Below the pieces are notes generated by a model. It was given only the letters and a program-made list of their open reading frames with translations, was not told where the DNA came from and searched no databases. A DNA stretch of 64,000 nt from JADGRB01 sp963835825 (GTDB lineage: Bacteria; Myxococcota_A; Polyangia; Fen-1088), in NCBI GenBank assembly GCA_963835825.1, contig CAWIGZ010000009.1:138081-202080 (forward strand), given 5' to 3'. Shown here piece by piece: positions 53,336 to 64,000 of the stretch (positions within the stretch are counted from its first letter, which is position 1; every line of letters starts with the position of its first letter). Position numbers and translations under genes: made by a program.

Positions 53336-54276
53336 ATGAGCGCGAAGATCTTGGCAACGCATCTGGAGCGTCGAGCGGTCGTGTACTTGCGTCAGTCGAC
53401 CCTCAAGCAGGTTCACGAGAACCGCGAGTCGACGAGCCGCCAGTACGCCTTGCGAGATCGGGCCGTGGCCCTGGGCTGGCCCCCTGAACGCGTCGAGGTC
53501 ATCGACGAAGATCTCGGACAGAGCGGCGCTCGCGTCGAGGGAAGGACCGGCTTCAAGCGTCTCGCGGAGAACATCGTTCGCGGTCTCGTCGGCTCGCTGT
53601 TGGCGATCGAAGTCTCTCGATTGGCACGCTCCTCGGCGGACTGGCATCAGCTGCTGGAGATCTGCCGGCTCGCGGACGTGGTGATCGCGGACGAGCACTC
53701 CATCTACAACCCGCGCGACTACAACGACAAGCTGTTGCTCGGTGTGAAAGGAACCCTCTCGGAGGCGGAGCTCAACTGGATGCGGCTGCGCCTCGAAGGC
53801 GGGCGGCTCAACAAGGTCCGTCGCGGCGAGCTCTTTTCCTGCCGCCGGCCGGATACGACTGGGATCCCAGCACTTCGACTTTCCGTATGTCCGCCGATCA
53901 GGAGGTGGAGAAGGCGGTCAGGCTCATCTTCGATCGCTTCCGCTTCGATGGAAGCGCATACGCCGTCTTCCGCTACCTGCACCGGCATGGGATCAAGCTG
54001 CCGTCCCGAGGCCCCTCGGAGCGCGAGCTGCATTGGGTGCTGCCCCGCTACTGCTATGTGCTCAACATCTTGCACAACCCCATCTATGCGGGAGCCTACG
54101 CGTACGGACGCCATCGAGCACCGCGTGACTCTGGTTGATGGGAAAGTGCACCGGCAGATGAGCAAGCAGCCGCAAGAATCCTGGACCGTGTGCTTGCGTG
54201 GACACCATCTGGGCTACATCGAATGGGAGGAATACGTGGCCAACCAGAAGAAGCTGCGTGACAACCGCACCGACCT
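53336..54276 (+). pseudogene. Large serine recombinase, truncated at the fold-back point
   Basis: ATG 53336 with GGAGG upstream. Catalytic domain: RRAVVYLRQSTLKQVHENRE with the nucleophile Ser, EVIDEDLGQSGARVEGR, LAIEVSRLARSSADWHQLLE, KGTLSEAELNWMRLRLEGG. A missing base near 53845 (ELFS / FLPPAGYDWD) shifts to KAVRLIFDRFRFDGSAYAVF, the recombinase domain, and a second shift near 54110 returns to EWEEYVANQKKLRDNRT. The zinc ribbon and coiled coil are absent because the sequence turns back on itself here. Confidence 0.85.
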
Positions 54277-54305
54277 GAAGACGGTGCGGTTGTCGCGCAG
54301 CTTCT
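54246..54305. other. Axis of the fold-back palindrome
   Basis: AAGAAGCTGCG at 54246 onward is mirrored by CGCAGCTTCTT ending at 54305, with the centre near 54276 (ACCTGAAGAC). The arms continue outward for ~10 kb. The axis is inside the recombinase coding sequence, with no telomere-like or AT-rich feature. Confidence 0.9.
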
Positions 54306-55191
54306 TCTGGTTGGCAGCATTCCTCCAATGCGATGTAGCCCAGATGGTGCCAGCACGCACCACGGTCCAGGATTCTTGCGGCTGCTTGTCATCTTTGGTG
54401 CACTTTCCATCGACCAGAGTCACGCTTTTTGCGTCCGTACGCGTAGGCTCCCGCATAGATGGGGTTGTGCGAGTGTAGGAGCACATAGCAGTAGCGGGGC
54501 AGCACCCAATGAGCTCGCGCTCCGAGGGGCCTCGGGACGGCAGCTTAATCCCATGCCGGTGCAGGTAGCAGAAGACGGCGCTATGTACGTCCATCGAGGC
54601 GGAAGACGAAATCGAAGATGAGCCTGACCGCCTTCTCCACCTCCTGATCGGCGGACATACGGAAAGTCGAAGTGCTGGGATCCCAGGGGTCTCCGGCCGG
54701 CGGCAGGAATTCCGCCGCGACGGACCTGTTGAGCCGCCCGCCTTCGAGGCGCGGCCGGGCCCGTCCCAGTTGAGGACCCGCCCCCTTGCCTCCTTCACAC
54801 CGAGCAACAGCGTAAACGCGCGGGTTGTGTGGAGTGCTCGTCCGCGATCGCCACGTCCGCGAGCCGCGAGTGCAGCTTGATGCCAGTCCGCCGAGGAGCG
54901 TGGAGATCGAGAAGAACTTGAATCGCCAACAGCGAGCCGACGAGACCGCGAACGATGTTCTCCGCGAGACGCTTGAAGCCGGTCTTCCTCAACGCGAGAG
55001 CGCCAGTTTGTCCGAGATCTTTCCATCGATGCTCGGCGCGTTCAGGGCCAGCCCGGGCCGCGGCCCGATCTCGCCGGGCGCGCTGCGCGGCTTGTTGACT
55101 CGCGACTCTCGTGAACCTGCTTGAGGGTCGACTGACGCAAGTACACGACCGCTCACACTGCAGCTGCGTTGCCGAGAATCTTCGAGCTCAA
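54281..55191 (-). pseudogene. Mirrored degraded copy of the serine recombinase
   Basis: Reverse complement of 53336-54270. Catalytic and recombinase segments recur (FKRLAENIVRGLVGSLLAI), with frequent frame changes. Not an independent gene. Confidence 0.85.
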
Positions 55192-55394
55192 CGAATCCGT
55201 CGGAGCCACGTTCCTGTGCGGACGGTGAACCGGAGTGCGCCCACGCTCCGAGCAACGCCTTGCGCGCTGGGCGGCCAGGGCCGGGCGGCGGTGGTGTTGG
55301 CGTGGGGCGGCGTCTTGCGCATGGCTGGCCGCATGTTGAGTTACCCATTCGATTCGGTAGCACCGAGGCACTGTCAAGTTTTCCGCTGTCGCGC

Positions 55395-55665
55395 TCGGTG
55401 GTTGTCTCCTTCGAGCGCGACGCCAATCGCTCGGGTCATGTCGAGTGAAGGCCCTGGAAGCGAAAACACAACTGGCGCCCCGCAAAGCCTTGAGGAGCCG
55501 CCCGCAGGCACCGCAAGGGTCCGGATTCTGGTTCGCGAGTCCGAGGAACTGGTGGATCCTCAACGAGCACGTAGCGCCCGCCGGGACCGTTTTCTGCCAG
55601 CGAAAGACCGGCGGAGCTCCTGTCCCTCGCAGCGGGTGGACGGGCAGCGTGATGGTGACCGTCTC
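55395..55665 (-). pseudogene. Mirrored degraded copy of the DUF5372-like gene
   Basis: Reverse complement of ~52855-53120; VTITLPVHPLRG and RAGATCSLRIHQ-type segments are still readable. Confidence 0.75.
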
Positions 55666-55681
55666 GGCCGGTTGGTAACAA

Positions 55682-56132
55682 ATGGCATGCAGTTTTTGTG
55701 ATGGGCGTGCCCTCGTCCACGGGCCCACCTCAGCCGCTACTTTCGCGTATTTCGCCCCGGCATTCGCTGCGCACGCAGGAATCGTCCCGGAGGTTGCCCC
55801 ATCGATCTCGTACAACCCGCAGGCGCGGACGGCGGCCCCGACCGGAGCCACCTCGAGGGGGCCGCTTCACATGGGCATCAATGATCTGGCGGGTCTGCTG
55901 TGAACGACGTCCTCGAGTGCACGCGTTGCAAAGGGCACATCAAATGGTCCCGCCTTGACCTCGGGCCATGCCATCGAGCGCGTAATCCCGCATTTCGGGC
56001 TGGCCTTCGAACACGCGGGAAGAAGGTACCCCACCCCGCACGCCCTCCTCCGCAGATCAAAATGTGGTTCGGCGACGATCCATCAGTTTTTCCGCCCCGG
56101 ACCCACCCGCTCCCGACGACTTCGCCGCGTAG
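55682..56132 (+). pseudogene. Mirrored degraded copy of the Y2 transposase fragment
   Basis: Reverse complement of 52400-52849; FLNDVLECTRCKG is readable as NDVLECTRCKGHI in a shifted frame. Confidence 0.8.
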
Positions 56133-56225
56133 GGGGGCGACGGGCTGGGAAAGCTCACAGCCCTAAACTTTGGCCTCTAACGTGGACGTGTGCCTGAAGG
56201 CTCACGCGGTCCTTGTTTTCCCCCG

Positions 56226-56330
56226 TGAAAACAGGGCGTCTTGGCGGGGCGACAAGAGGCAGGCAGTCGACAGAATGGGTCATCTCGGCCATTGACGCGG
56301 CGTAACTTCGGGCCTATACGCCCTCACTCT
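56226..56330. repeat. Mirrored copy of the 105-bp repeat
   Basis: Reverse complement of 52204-52308 with several differences. Confidence 0.8.
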
Positions 56331-56712
56331 CCGTGAATCGGCGTCATGTCGTCTCGGTCGATAAAAAAAAAAGCGGATTTTCTCGCGGTCGTGCGAGCTT
56401 GTCGTCGAGGATGGTGGGGACTTCCTTCGGACCCGGCCATCTTCGCGGCGCGCGGCGCGCCCCCGGACACCCAGCTCGTACTGGCCAGGCGAGATCAGAG
56501 TGCGCGCATCGGCTGCTTGGATACGCTTCCGGATGGAGCCGGCCGCTCCTCCCCATCCGCTCCGCGTTGAAGGTCTTTCGCGGCTCACGCGGATTCGCCG
56601 GAGCACGGCGTCGACAGAGACCATGAGGACGACCTGAGCGGTTGTGGGTGCTCCGGAGCTGGTCCGCCAGCGACAGCCAGGGCGGCCTTTGGTAGCGATA
56701 CAAGAGTTAGTG
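56331..56712 (-). pseudogene. Mirrored degraded copy of the truncated parB
   Basis: Reverse complement of 51815-52203; KTFNAERMG and KEVPTILDDKL remain. Confidence 0.8.
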
Positions 56713-56744
56713 GCGTCCACCCTGTCCTGGGTGGTGGTGGTTCA

Positions 56745-57183
56745 TTAGGCGGTTTCGGCTGGCGCCTTCGCGGACGGCCTTGCCCGCCTTGCGCTGCGAG
56801 CCGCTCTCGTGGGCGGCGTGTCGATGACGACCAGGTCGTAGTCGGCGGCGAGAGTTTTGAGGCGCTGGCTGAAAAGCGCCGCAGATTCGAAGGCGAGGCG
56901 TCGACGGCGAGCCCGCGGGAGTCGGCCGGCAGGACGTCGAAATTAGATCTGGCGTTGAGGACTTGCTTCACTGGCTCGCTCTCCTCGAAGGAATCGGAGG
57001 CGGTGCGGACCGTATCGAGGTTCGCAGCATCGAGCAGAACGGTGTCCGAGGCGTTGCCCTGGCCGCCGAGGTCGATGAGGAGGGTTCGCGACCGGTTCGG
57101 CGGCGAGAAACGCGAGGTGTCTCGAAGATGGTGGTCTTCCCGGTTCCGCCTTTGTGGAGTGCGACCGTGCCGATCTTGCCCAT
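56745..57183 (-). pseudogene. Mirrored degraded copy of the deleted parA
   Basis: Reverse complement of 51343-51780; MGKIGTVALHKGGTGKTT is intact, then frames break. Confidence 0.8.
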
Positions 57184-57197
57184 AGGTCGTGTCTCCT

Positions 57198-58250
57198 TAA
57201 CCGCTCGAGGCGGCTCTCCCTGTCGCGTGACGCACTCGTTCGCTCGAGCGACTTCGAGGTAGTCGTTCCAATCCTTGGGGACCGGCGCCCGGTGGCGCCG
57301 CAAGCGGGCGCCGCCGGCGACCGTCGAGCTGCTCGTGCAGTTTCTCGCCGCCGCCGTCGGCATCGGTCGCGCTCACGATGTCGGCGCCCGCGGGCATCGC
57401 GGCGATTGCCGCGGCGACGAGCGCCGAGCTGCCTCGCTGCCCGAGAGCGCCGCCGGTGCTGAGGTAGCGCGCGCGCGGGTGTGGGAAGAGCTGGTGGTAG
57501 CTGAAAGCGTCGATTGAGCTCTCGACGATGACCAGGCGAGTCGTCGTTGGGTCGCTTCGTCGCTGATCCAGAACGTCTTGCGGCCGCCGGTGGCGAAGGT
57601 GGTGTAGCCGCTGTTCTTCGCTATCGAAACCGACGACGGGCCCGGTCGCAGGATAGCAGTGCGGAAAAAGGACGTTTCCTCGGTCACCCAGACGGTACGC
57701 CTCGGCGAACCGCGCTCAGACGCACCTCCGGCTGATGCCACGGTCCTCAAGGTACTGACGGCGAACTGCGCGCGCTTGGAATAGGCCGCTGCTGCGGCCC
57801 CTCGTCACGCGCCTGGATTTGGACGCTCGGCCGAAAAAGCTCGACCGGCAGCTTCGGACGGTCGACCCGGAGCCAGGGCGAAACTCCTTCCGAACCGCGC
57901 CGAGGCCGGCGTGGCCTCGGCGCTGTAGAAGTCGACGACCGTTCCGTTGTCGCCTGTCGTCGCGAACAGAAAAATAGGTCCAGTGCCCGTCGCCGTCACG
58001 GCGAATGATGATTTTATCGTTGGTATCCGGGTGGCGCATCGAGACGCTTGCATGCCGTGCTGCCACGCCAGTTTCCCTCGGCCGACCACTCGCAATCGAC
58101 GAGCCATAGCTTCGACCCGCCGCGAATTCCGTAAGGTTGACGTCGCGCTTGAAACGGTCGAAGCTCGCGGTCCATGACGATTGGCAGGCGAGTCGCCGCC
58201 GGGAGCCTCAGCGCGTCCGCCATCTGGTCTGCGTGGTCAGTGCGCCGGGT
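57198..58250 (-). pseudogene. Mirrored degraded copy of the DUF3991/Toprim gene
   Basis: Reverse complement of 50270-51328; MRHPDTNDKIIIRRDGDGHW is readable. Confidence 0.8.
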
Positions 58251-58384
58251 GCCGGTCAGATATCGGCCAACCGCGACCTGTGACGGAAAACGCGGGTGTA
58301 GATCAAGAGGCTCCAATGGCCTCCGGAGGGACTGTAGACGGCCACGAGGATCCGAGGAAATTTGACCGTCGAGGGGCGTGGCCA

Positions 58385-59132
58385 TCACTTGGCCTTCTTG
58401 GGCGGGGAGGTTGAGACTTCTGGCGCAGGAGTCGGCGTCGATGCTCGATGACGTGGCATGCTGGACGAAGCGGTCGACGAGGGCCGCGACGCAGGCAGCG
58501 CCGGAGCGGTGCCCCTGCTTGAAGGGCAAAATTGGTGATGACGACGGACCTGGTCTCGTGCCTACGGCTGACGATGTTGTAGAGGAGATCGGCGGAGCGG
58601 ATGCGCAGGGGAGGTAGCCGAGAACGTCGACGAATCAGGGAGGCTTTCGGCGCGAGGCACTGTGGCGCAGAGCGAGTTCGAGGGCGGGCAGCGACGGACG
58701 AAGGAATCGGTCAGTAGCGCGGCCAGGCTGGAGAAGCGGACGGAGTGGCCGCGGGTGAGGGCGGCGAAGCCGAGATTCTGGGCGAGCGTGGTCTTGCCGA
58801 AGCCGCTCGACCCGCGCAGGAGCAGTCGTCGCCCCGCTCGAGGAAATCGAGGGTGGCATGTAGGTTCTGGATAGAGATTGCGGTCGATGGACGGGGGATG
58901 GTTCCAGTCGAAGCGGTCGAGGGTGGTGAATTTCCCGAGGGTGGCGAGGCGGGTGCGCGCGGCGAGATTGCGGCTCTCGCGTTCGCGGCGCTCCATCTCG
59001 ACCAGCTTCTCGCAGGATTCGACGGGCCCGAATGCGACTGTGGGTGGCGTGCTCGAAGAAAGCGCGCAGCGCGGCCAGCGAGACACGGAAGCCGAGCTGG
59101 CGCAGCTGGGTAGCGATGTCATCGCTTTGCAT
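58385..59132 (-). pseudogene. Mirrored degraded copy of istB
   Basis: Reverse complement of 49309-50067; GKTTLAQNLGFAALTRGHSV intact, other parts frameshifted. Confidence 0.85.
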
Positions 59133-60510
59133 CGAGTCACCCCGATGGTCGTGCGGGATGACGTCGCGGTTGCGGGGATGCCATCCCCGAGCAGGAAATC
59201 GATGGGGACGGGATGCTGGCGCGCATGTCTCGCACACGCCCACTTCGCCGTCGTGCGTGCTCGACGGTTTCCGCGACGGCCTTCCCGAAGACGTCGGCGC
59301 CGTCAAAGGTCGAGCAGCTTGCCGAGTCTGGGCCACCATCCTTCCGATGTTGCCGCCCGCTTCGACCCAGCGCTCGATAGGACCGACTTGTCGTAGTGCG
59401 CAGTCGATCGCGGGCCCGGCGGAGGAAGCGGCGCCGCGTTTCGGCGCTGCATGGGCGCGGTGATCGGGATGCTCAATCTTCTGGCGGTGGCCCCAAGAGC
59501 GGGGTGCTGGGCGATGACGGCGGCGCCGTCGAGCAGACGGACGGAGCCGGTGCGTGGCGACGATGGTGAGGGTGCGCTCGACGTGGTCCAGGTGGCACCG
59601 AATAGAGCTTCGTGTCGAGAAGCGGGCGAAGGCGGGCTTGTCGACGAGCACGGGCTGGACCACGTCGGGCAGCGGAGCAAGCGCGGTTTCTCCTCGACCG
59701 GCAGTCGGCAATCGTGCGTTGCGGGAAATTGGGATGTCGCTGCTGGTGCGCGATGCGATGAAGGCGAGCAGCTCCCGGTTGCCGTGCTCGACGTCGTGGT
59801 TCGCGGCCAGCGAGGAAGCGCTCGCGAAGGAAGAGCTTTCGTTCCACGCGTCCCTTCTCGTTGCCCCGGTACGGGGCGCACAGCCGCAGCTGGCTGGTGC
59901 ATGGCGTTGCCGAGGTCGAGGAGCAAGGGATGGAAGCGGGCCGCGTCGCCGTGCCGAGATTCGAGCACGAGAGCAAATTGGGATTGTCGAAGAGCCACTG
60001 GCGGGCCGGCCCCACCGAAGTAGGTCGACTCCCGCGCCACAGCAGCAAGAGAGTGCACGGTGGTGTCGAAGCAGAATTCACCCACATGGCGCGACCAGGC
60101 CAGCACCATCACAAGAGCCACAGTGAGCCCCCACCCGGCACCGGAATCTCCGAGTGACCCAGTCGATCTGAGCCTGCTCGCCGATGCGCGGAAGGCCTCG
60201 CGCTTGGGGCCGGGGGTGGGACGCGCGGGCATGACGAAACGGCGCAGGGTACGGGCGCTGCCGCGAACCACGCTCCTTGAGCATGTCGAGCAGCCGCAGG
60301 CGCGGATACTTGGCACGTCTGCTCGTTAAGATGAAATCGAACAAGTTGCACGACCAGGAATCCCCAGACCCGATGGCGGCCGCAGCAGCCCGAACGCGGC
60401 GGACGACATCCTCGTGGACGCCAGTGGGCGGCGATGGTGCCCACCTTCCAGTGCTCGGCGTGATGAAGGCGCGCGATCTCCGGCCTCGACCTCTCGGCGG
60501 CGACGGTGAT
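59119..60510 (-). pseudogene. Mirrored degraded copy of istA
   Basis: Reverse complement of 47847-49322, about 84 bp shorter, with many frame breaks; its start codon reads ATC. Confidence 0.85.
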
Positions 60511-61181
60511 CGGCGGTCTCCGTGAACGATCACAAGCACCAATGCCGGCGATTGCGGCGGCGGGTCCGTCGCTCCACGACCTCGACGGTGTAGTAGACGC
60601 TGCGCTGGGGATTGCCTATCTCGTGCAAAGGTAGCCCGAATGAATATGTAGCGTCCGCCTCGGCCGCAGACACAACAACGCGCGGGCAGCAATCGAGCCA
60701 CAGGGCCAACGCTTCCAAGCGGAGGGCTGCCCGACGTTTCGGACCTGGCCTGGCGGTGGCGGCCCCGCGCGCCATCAGCTGACCCCGCCGCCGCCGTCCC
60801 AGGAATCCGGCTGCGCGCCGTCAAGGACATGCGTCACGGTGTACTCGCTACGTCATGGCTCCCACCCGTGATGTCGGGCCCAACGGAAATCGGCGGGGTC
60901 GGACCACTCGGCCCCTGCGATTTCGAGCGAAACGCGATTATCCGTCACCGGCGCGCGCCTGGTGAGGGCAAGTCGGCGCCCATGCCCGAACGTGACATGG
61001 CGATCGAGCCGTCCTTCTTCGCTGCGCCGGTGGCCGCGCATTGGCCGCGCGTGGGGCGCACGCTCGACCTACGTACGACAGCCCGGGCAATAGATTCTCC
61101 CGCCGAAAGTCTCGGCGGCACACGAGAACAGCGCGCACACAACGCGCAACCCAGCTGAAATAGAGGCTCTTCGTCTTCCAC
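60507..61181 (-). pseudogene. Mirrored degraded copies of the two IS21 passenger ORFs
   Basis: Reverse complement of 47127-47850. LFQLGCALCARCS and ADATYSFGL segments are readable in broken frames. Confidence 0.8.
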
Positions 61182-61863
61182 CGCGGTGCGGAAAATGCGA
61201 CAATCACATTCTCACAGCCTTATCGTCCCTGCTCGTAGAGTTTCATCCGTCGACGAGACCGGGCCCAGCGCGGAGAACCCTAAGGTCCTTCTTCTCCCCC
61301 CGCCGCTGGACCCGCGGCTCGCCGCGAGTTGTTGTCGCGCCGATTTCGGCCACGACCCGAAGGTGAGAATACTCTCGGGATACGAGATGGCCGTCTAGGT
61401 CCGTGGCCCAGCCCGAAGATTTCGCGGCCGTTACGCAGTAGCCGGGCTAGCCCGCAAGGAAGCGCGCGGTTCGACCCCTATGACGCGGCTCTTGACCTCG
61501 GCCGGTCTTGAGGGTGCCACGTATGGCCGGTTCAAGTAATCACTGAGGGTGTCCTCCGTGAGCCAAAGGCGACAGACTCCTGCTCTACGGGCGGCGGGTC
61601 CGCGAACGCGAGGTCGAGTTCCTCATCGCGAGAAATCGCGGCTTCCACCGTGTGAAGACGGAGAAATGGGGGATTTTCTGCCCGTAACAGCCACGTGAAA
61701 TCAGCGACTTGACCGCGCTGAATAGCGACCTATGCCAGGCCGTTACAGGTGGGTGGTATGGCAAGTGGTATGGATTTTTGGACCCGACTCTCTCTCTGGA
61801 AAGGTGGAAGTCGCGGTGGCCCCCCAGCTGCGGGTTTTTGCAGTCGGGGTCTCTGGCCTAACT

Positions 61864-63029
61864 TGTTCACGATATATGCTATGTTCACAATACGTGAACT
61901 TGGCAGATGTCGTGAACAAACATCCCGCCCTAGCCAGGAATGGAACACTCGCTATTGGGGAAGTGGTGAGATCTACGAGACGTAGGGTGGCTCGGCGAGG
62001 TTCGCCTGCAGGAATCTCCGCGAGATCGACGCACCGATGGAGTCGACGCAATCGTTCACCTCGGGCTCGCGAAGGGGCGCCGCGTGGAGCTGCGAGTCCA
62101 CGTGAAGAAAGAGATTCGCCCGAGTGGTTTCTCGGTCTGGGCGGGCCAGCGGCACGGCACCGCCAAGGAGAAGGGCATATCAGTCCTCGGGATGCCGTTC
62201 GTTTCGCCACGGCTCGGTGATTGTGCCACAGGCCGGTGGAGTTGGTACGACCTCGCGGGCAATGTCGGATGACGTGCCCGGGCTTCCCCGCGTCGAGCGG
62301 AGTGGAATCGCTCCGGTTGACGTCCGCCGCGCTCGGGCGCGAACCTCGAGCACCGTTGCCGCCGCCCGTGTGCTTCGCGCGCTCCTGAGCCCCGCACATG
62401 CGGGACGGGTTTGGACGCAGCGAGGTCTCCAGACGCGCACCTCCTGGAAACACGTCGACGGGGAGCGGTCAGCCTCGGTCTCGTGAACAAGGTCATCCGT
62501 CATCTTCGCGAGAGGGGTTCGTCTGGACGCGGACGCCGGTGGGGTCCGCGTCCGAGATTCGAGCGGCCTACTGGCAGCCTGGAACAAAGCGTATCGCTTC
62601 GATTTCACGAGCGTCACTCATATTCTCCGCTTAAAGGGACACAGTTGCAGGAGGCCCTGTATCGCGTCGGCGCGAGCAGGCAACATGGCCGTATATGCTG
62701 CCTTCTCTGCGGCGGAACGCCAGGCGCCCCATGTGCGTCAGCCGAAGACCTGGCTAGGTCGGAAGCGCGTCCTCGACTTGTTCGCCCGACAGGTGCAGGG
62801 AAAGGAGGTCGACTCTGGAGAAAATCTGGTGGTCCTCGTCCCGGCCGACATGGGTATCTTCTTGCCGTTCGAAGCAGACTCGCACGTGGGATCGCGCGTG
62901 CTCGGTGCACTGACCCCGGTTCAGACCTACGTCGATCTCACCCACTGTGGCGGCGCGGCGAGGAGGCAGCGCAGGCTCTGCTCGGAGCAGAAGATTCTCC
63001 CCGCCTGGAAAGCGGCCGCGCCATCATGA
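61864..63029 (+). pseudogene. Mirrored degraded copy of AbiEi with its operator
   Basis: Reverse complement of 45245-46429. Operator half-sites GTTCACG, GTTCAC(A) and CGTGAAC remain at 61864-61917. Coding part from GTG 61894 to TGA 63029 is frameshifted but shows VELRVHVKKEIRPSGFS and YVDLTHCGG. Confidence 0.85.
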
Positions 63030-63165
63030 CCACGAAGCCCGAACAGCATGAGTACGGCGCGCGACAGATAGAGGCCGCACGCGGGCTCGCGTGGGTCAGG
63101 TGCTGGCTCGCGGTTCACTGACAGCATTGTCATCGTCGGCGGGTGGGTCCCGGAGCCTGGAAGGA
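63026..63165 (+). pseudogene. Mirrored degraded copy of the AbiEii fragment
   Basis: Reverse complement of 45105-45250; ATG overlaps the AbiEi-copy stop as in the left arm. Confidence 0.75.
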
Positions 63166-63215
63166 CTGACTTTAAATGGCAGACCCCAGGCGTCCGTTTT
63201 CAGAGCCGTGTTCAT
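63162..63215 (-). pseudogene. Mirrored copy of the signal-peptide gene fragment
   Basis: Reverse complement of 45050-45104; ATG at 63215, MNTALKTDAWGLP-like reading. Confidence 0.65.
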
Positions 63216-63554
63216 CAGGTGCCTCCCGTGTGAGGGTTGTTTGTGCCGTGCTTGTGAGGCGTGGGTGACATTGTTAATGCTCTGACGCTGCGAGCGCGGA
63301 CCACCTCCGCGCCCTGGCGGGCGCCTGAGAGCAAAAAGTCCGCGACACCCGCGAGGAACACCAACTCATATCCGGCGGGTTGCGTCTAAAGGATGAGTCA
63401 GCGTGGTGTCATTTCACGATTGTGGAATCACACTTCTCTTTCTGCCTCCCCCCGTCGTTCCTTAATTGAAACGGGTTATACGGGAGACCTCACCTGCGCC
63501 TCTCGAGTCGCCACGACGCCTGAGGTCGTTGCGCTCAATGTTTTATTGCGCATG

Positions 63555-64000
63555 TGGAGCGACCACGCGTCAGGAGCGCCGATGCTTTGATTGGTGCGTC
63601 ACCAGGGGGTGTCAGGTGACAGAGCAATTTCACGGGAGCAACCGGTAGTCGCGAACGCAACAGCACTTTCCGAAGGTCGGCCTCCCGCGCTCCGCGCCCG
63701 ACGGCCACGCAAAGTTAACGGCGCAAGTGTTTTAGGCACTTTGAAAGAGAATGCGCTCCTTCTGGCGTCTTAGCCACGCTCTCGCGTCCGAGACCATTGG
63801 TCGTCCCTCGGACGGTCCTGTTGTGTGCGACAAGATGTTCTTGGAATAGCGCATAATCAGCGGCTGCGCGCCTTCGGCGGTCCTCAGCGGAATGGTGTAC
63901 CCGTCCCGGTTGACTAGTAGCTTCGGTCTGGACCACGTCACACAAGAACTATTGTGACCGTTGCACGGAAATGTCGCCACCCTGGTTTCGAGCATGGCGA
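63555..64000 (-). pseudogene. Mirrored degraded copy of the anchored protein (copy B), cut by the window edge
   Basis: Reverse complement of 44234-44718. EDRRRRAAADYALFQEHLVA is intact in one frame, the rest is shifted; the DCRTNTC domain is garbled. Confidence 0.8.

Larger units (their letters stand above)
44234..54270. repeat. Left arm of a ~10-kb palindrome (clean copy)
   Basis: This arm is matched base for base, in reverse complement, by 54281-64000. Genes here are mostly intact (AbiEi, IS21 istA/istB, toprim protein), so it is the reliable copy. Confidence 0.95.
58333..61398 (-). mobile_element. Mirrored degraded copy of the IS21-type element
   Basis: Reverse complement of 46897-50118, including TGTAGACGGCC at 58333 and the eroded opposite end near 61398. 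Contains broken istB (58385-59132), istA (59119-60510), the small ORF (~60507-60880) and the zinc-finger ORF (~60870-61181). About 156 bp shorter than the clean copy. Confidence 0.85.
54281..64000. repeat. Right arm of the palindrome: degraded reverse complement of 44234-54270
   Basis: Follows the left arm in reverse order throughout. The paired positions sum to ~108,551 at the axis and ~108,234 at the window edge, so this arm has lost ~317 bases net over 9.7 kb, through scattered 1-5 bp indels, with many substitutions. Consistent with an uncorrected single-pass read. Confidence 0.95.

Noticed and set aside
54246..54305. Hairpin telomere of a linear replicon as cause of the palindrome
   Set aside because: The axis falls within a coding sequence, lacks a resolution-site-like dyad beyond the fold itself, and only one arm is decayed. 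A read artefact explains it better.
1..64000. CRISPR array, rRNA or prophage structural genes
   Set aside because: No regularly spaced repeats, no rRNA-like segment and no capsid, tail or terminase motifs were found.

Overview
The window reads as high-GC DNA of a delta-type proteobacterium, most likely Myxococcota. Pointers are an Alternative Complex III operon, a Gly-rich 'GGGGSG' lipoprotein, orphan response regulators beside PAS/GAF kinases, a TfoX-like protein with a Lys/Ala/Pro tail, an FGFR-type Cys-rich small protein, and myxobacterial-style ECF and anti-sigma fragments. No rRNA, tRNA or CRISPR array was seen.

Region by region. 1-1.9 kb: a histidine kinase (cut by the window edge) divergent from a NarL-type regulator, then a TfoX-like protein. 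2-8.5 kb (minus): heavy-metal RND tripartite efflux (CusA, CusB, TolC type) plus a Cys-rich small protein. 8.6-17.5 kb (minus): a respiratory block made of a Cyc2-like cytochrome-porin, ActA-F of Alternative Complex III with overlapping genes, and a cupredoxin. Together they suggest quinol oxidation passing electrons to periplasmic or outer-membrane carriers. 17.9-24.8 kb (plus): hemN, a triple-USP protein, two single-domain response regulators around a PAS-PAS-GAF kinase, and a hexapeptide acetyltransferase. 24.8-29.1 kb (minus): Gly-rich lipoprotein and a ThiY/SsuA-type ABC transporter.

29.2-54.3 kb is an accessory region with lower and patchy GC: VapBC, HicAB, PIN and integrase fragments, ISL3, IS3 and IS630 remnants, a set of three secreted paralogues, two paralogous membrane-anchored proteins around an ECF sigma gene interrupted by IS630, an AbiE pair with a striking operator, a complete IS21-type element with two passenger ORFs, a plasmid-like toprim/ParA/ParB segment, a Y2 transposase fragment and a large serine recombinase module.

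54.28-64.0 kb is not new sequence. It is a degraded reverse complement of 44.23-54.27 kb, folded about position ~54,276 inside the recombinase gene. Every gene there is broken by scattered indels. This is best explained as a long-read fold-back chimera at a contig end, so genes in it should not be counted as duplicates. Single-base frameshifts also occur in otherwise well-conserved genes elsewhere (cusA four times, cusB, the hybrid kinase, the IS630 transposase and others), so residual sequencing indels should be assumed before calling true pseudogenes.
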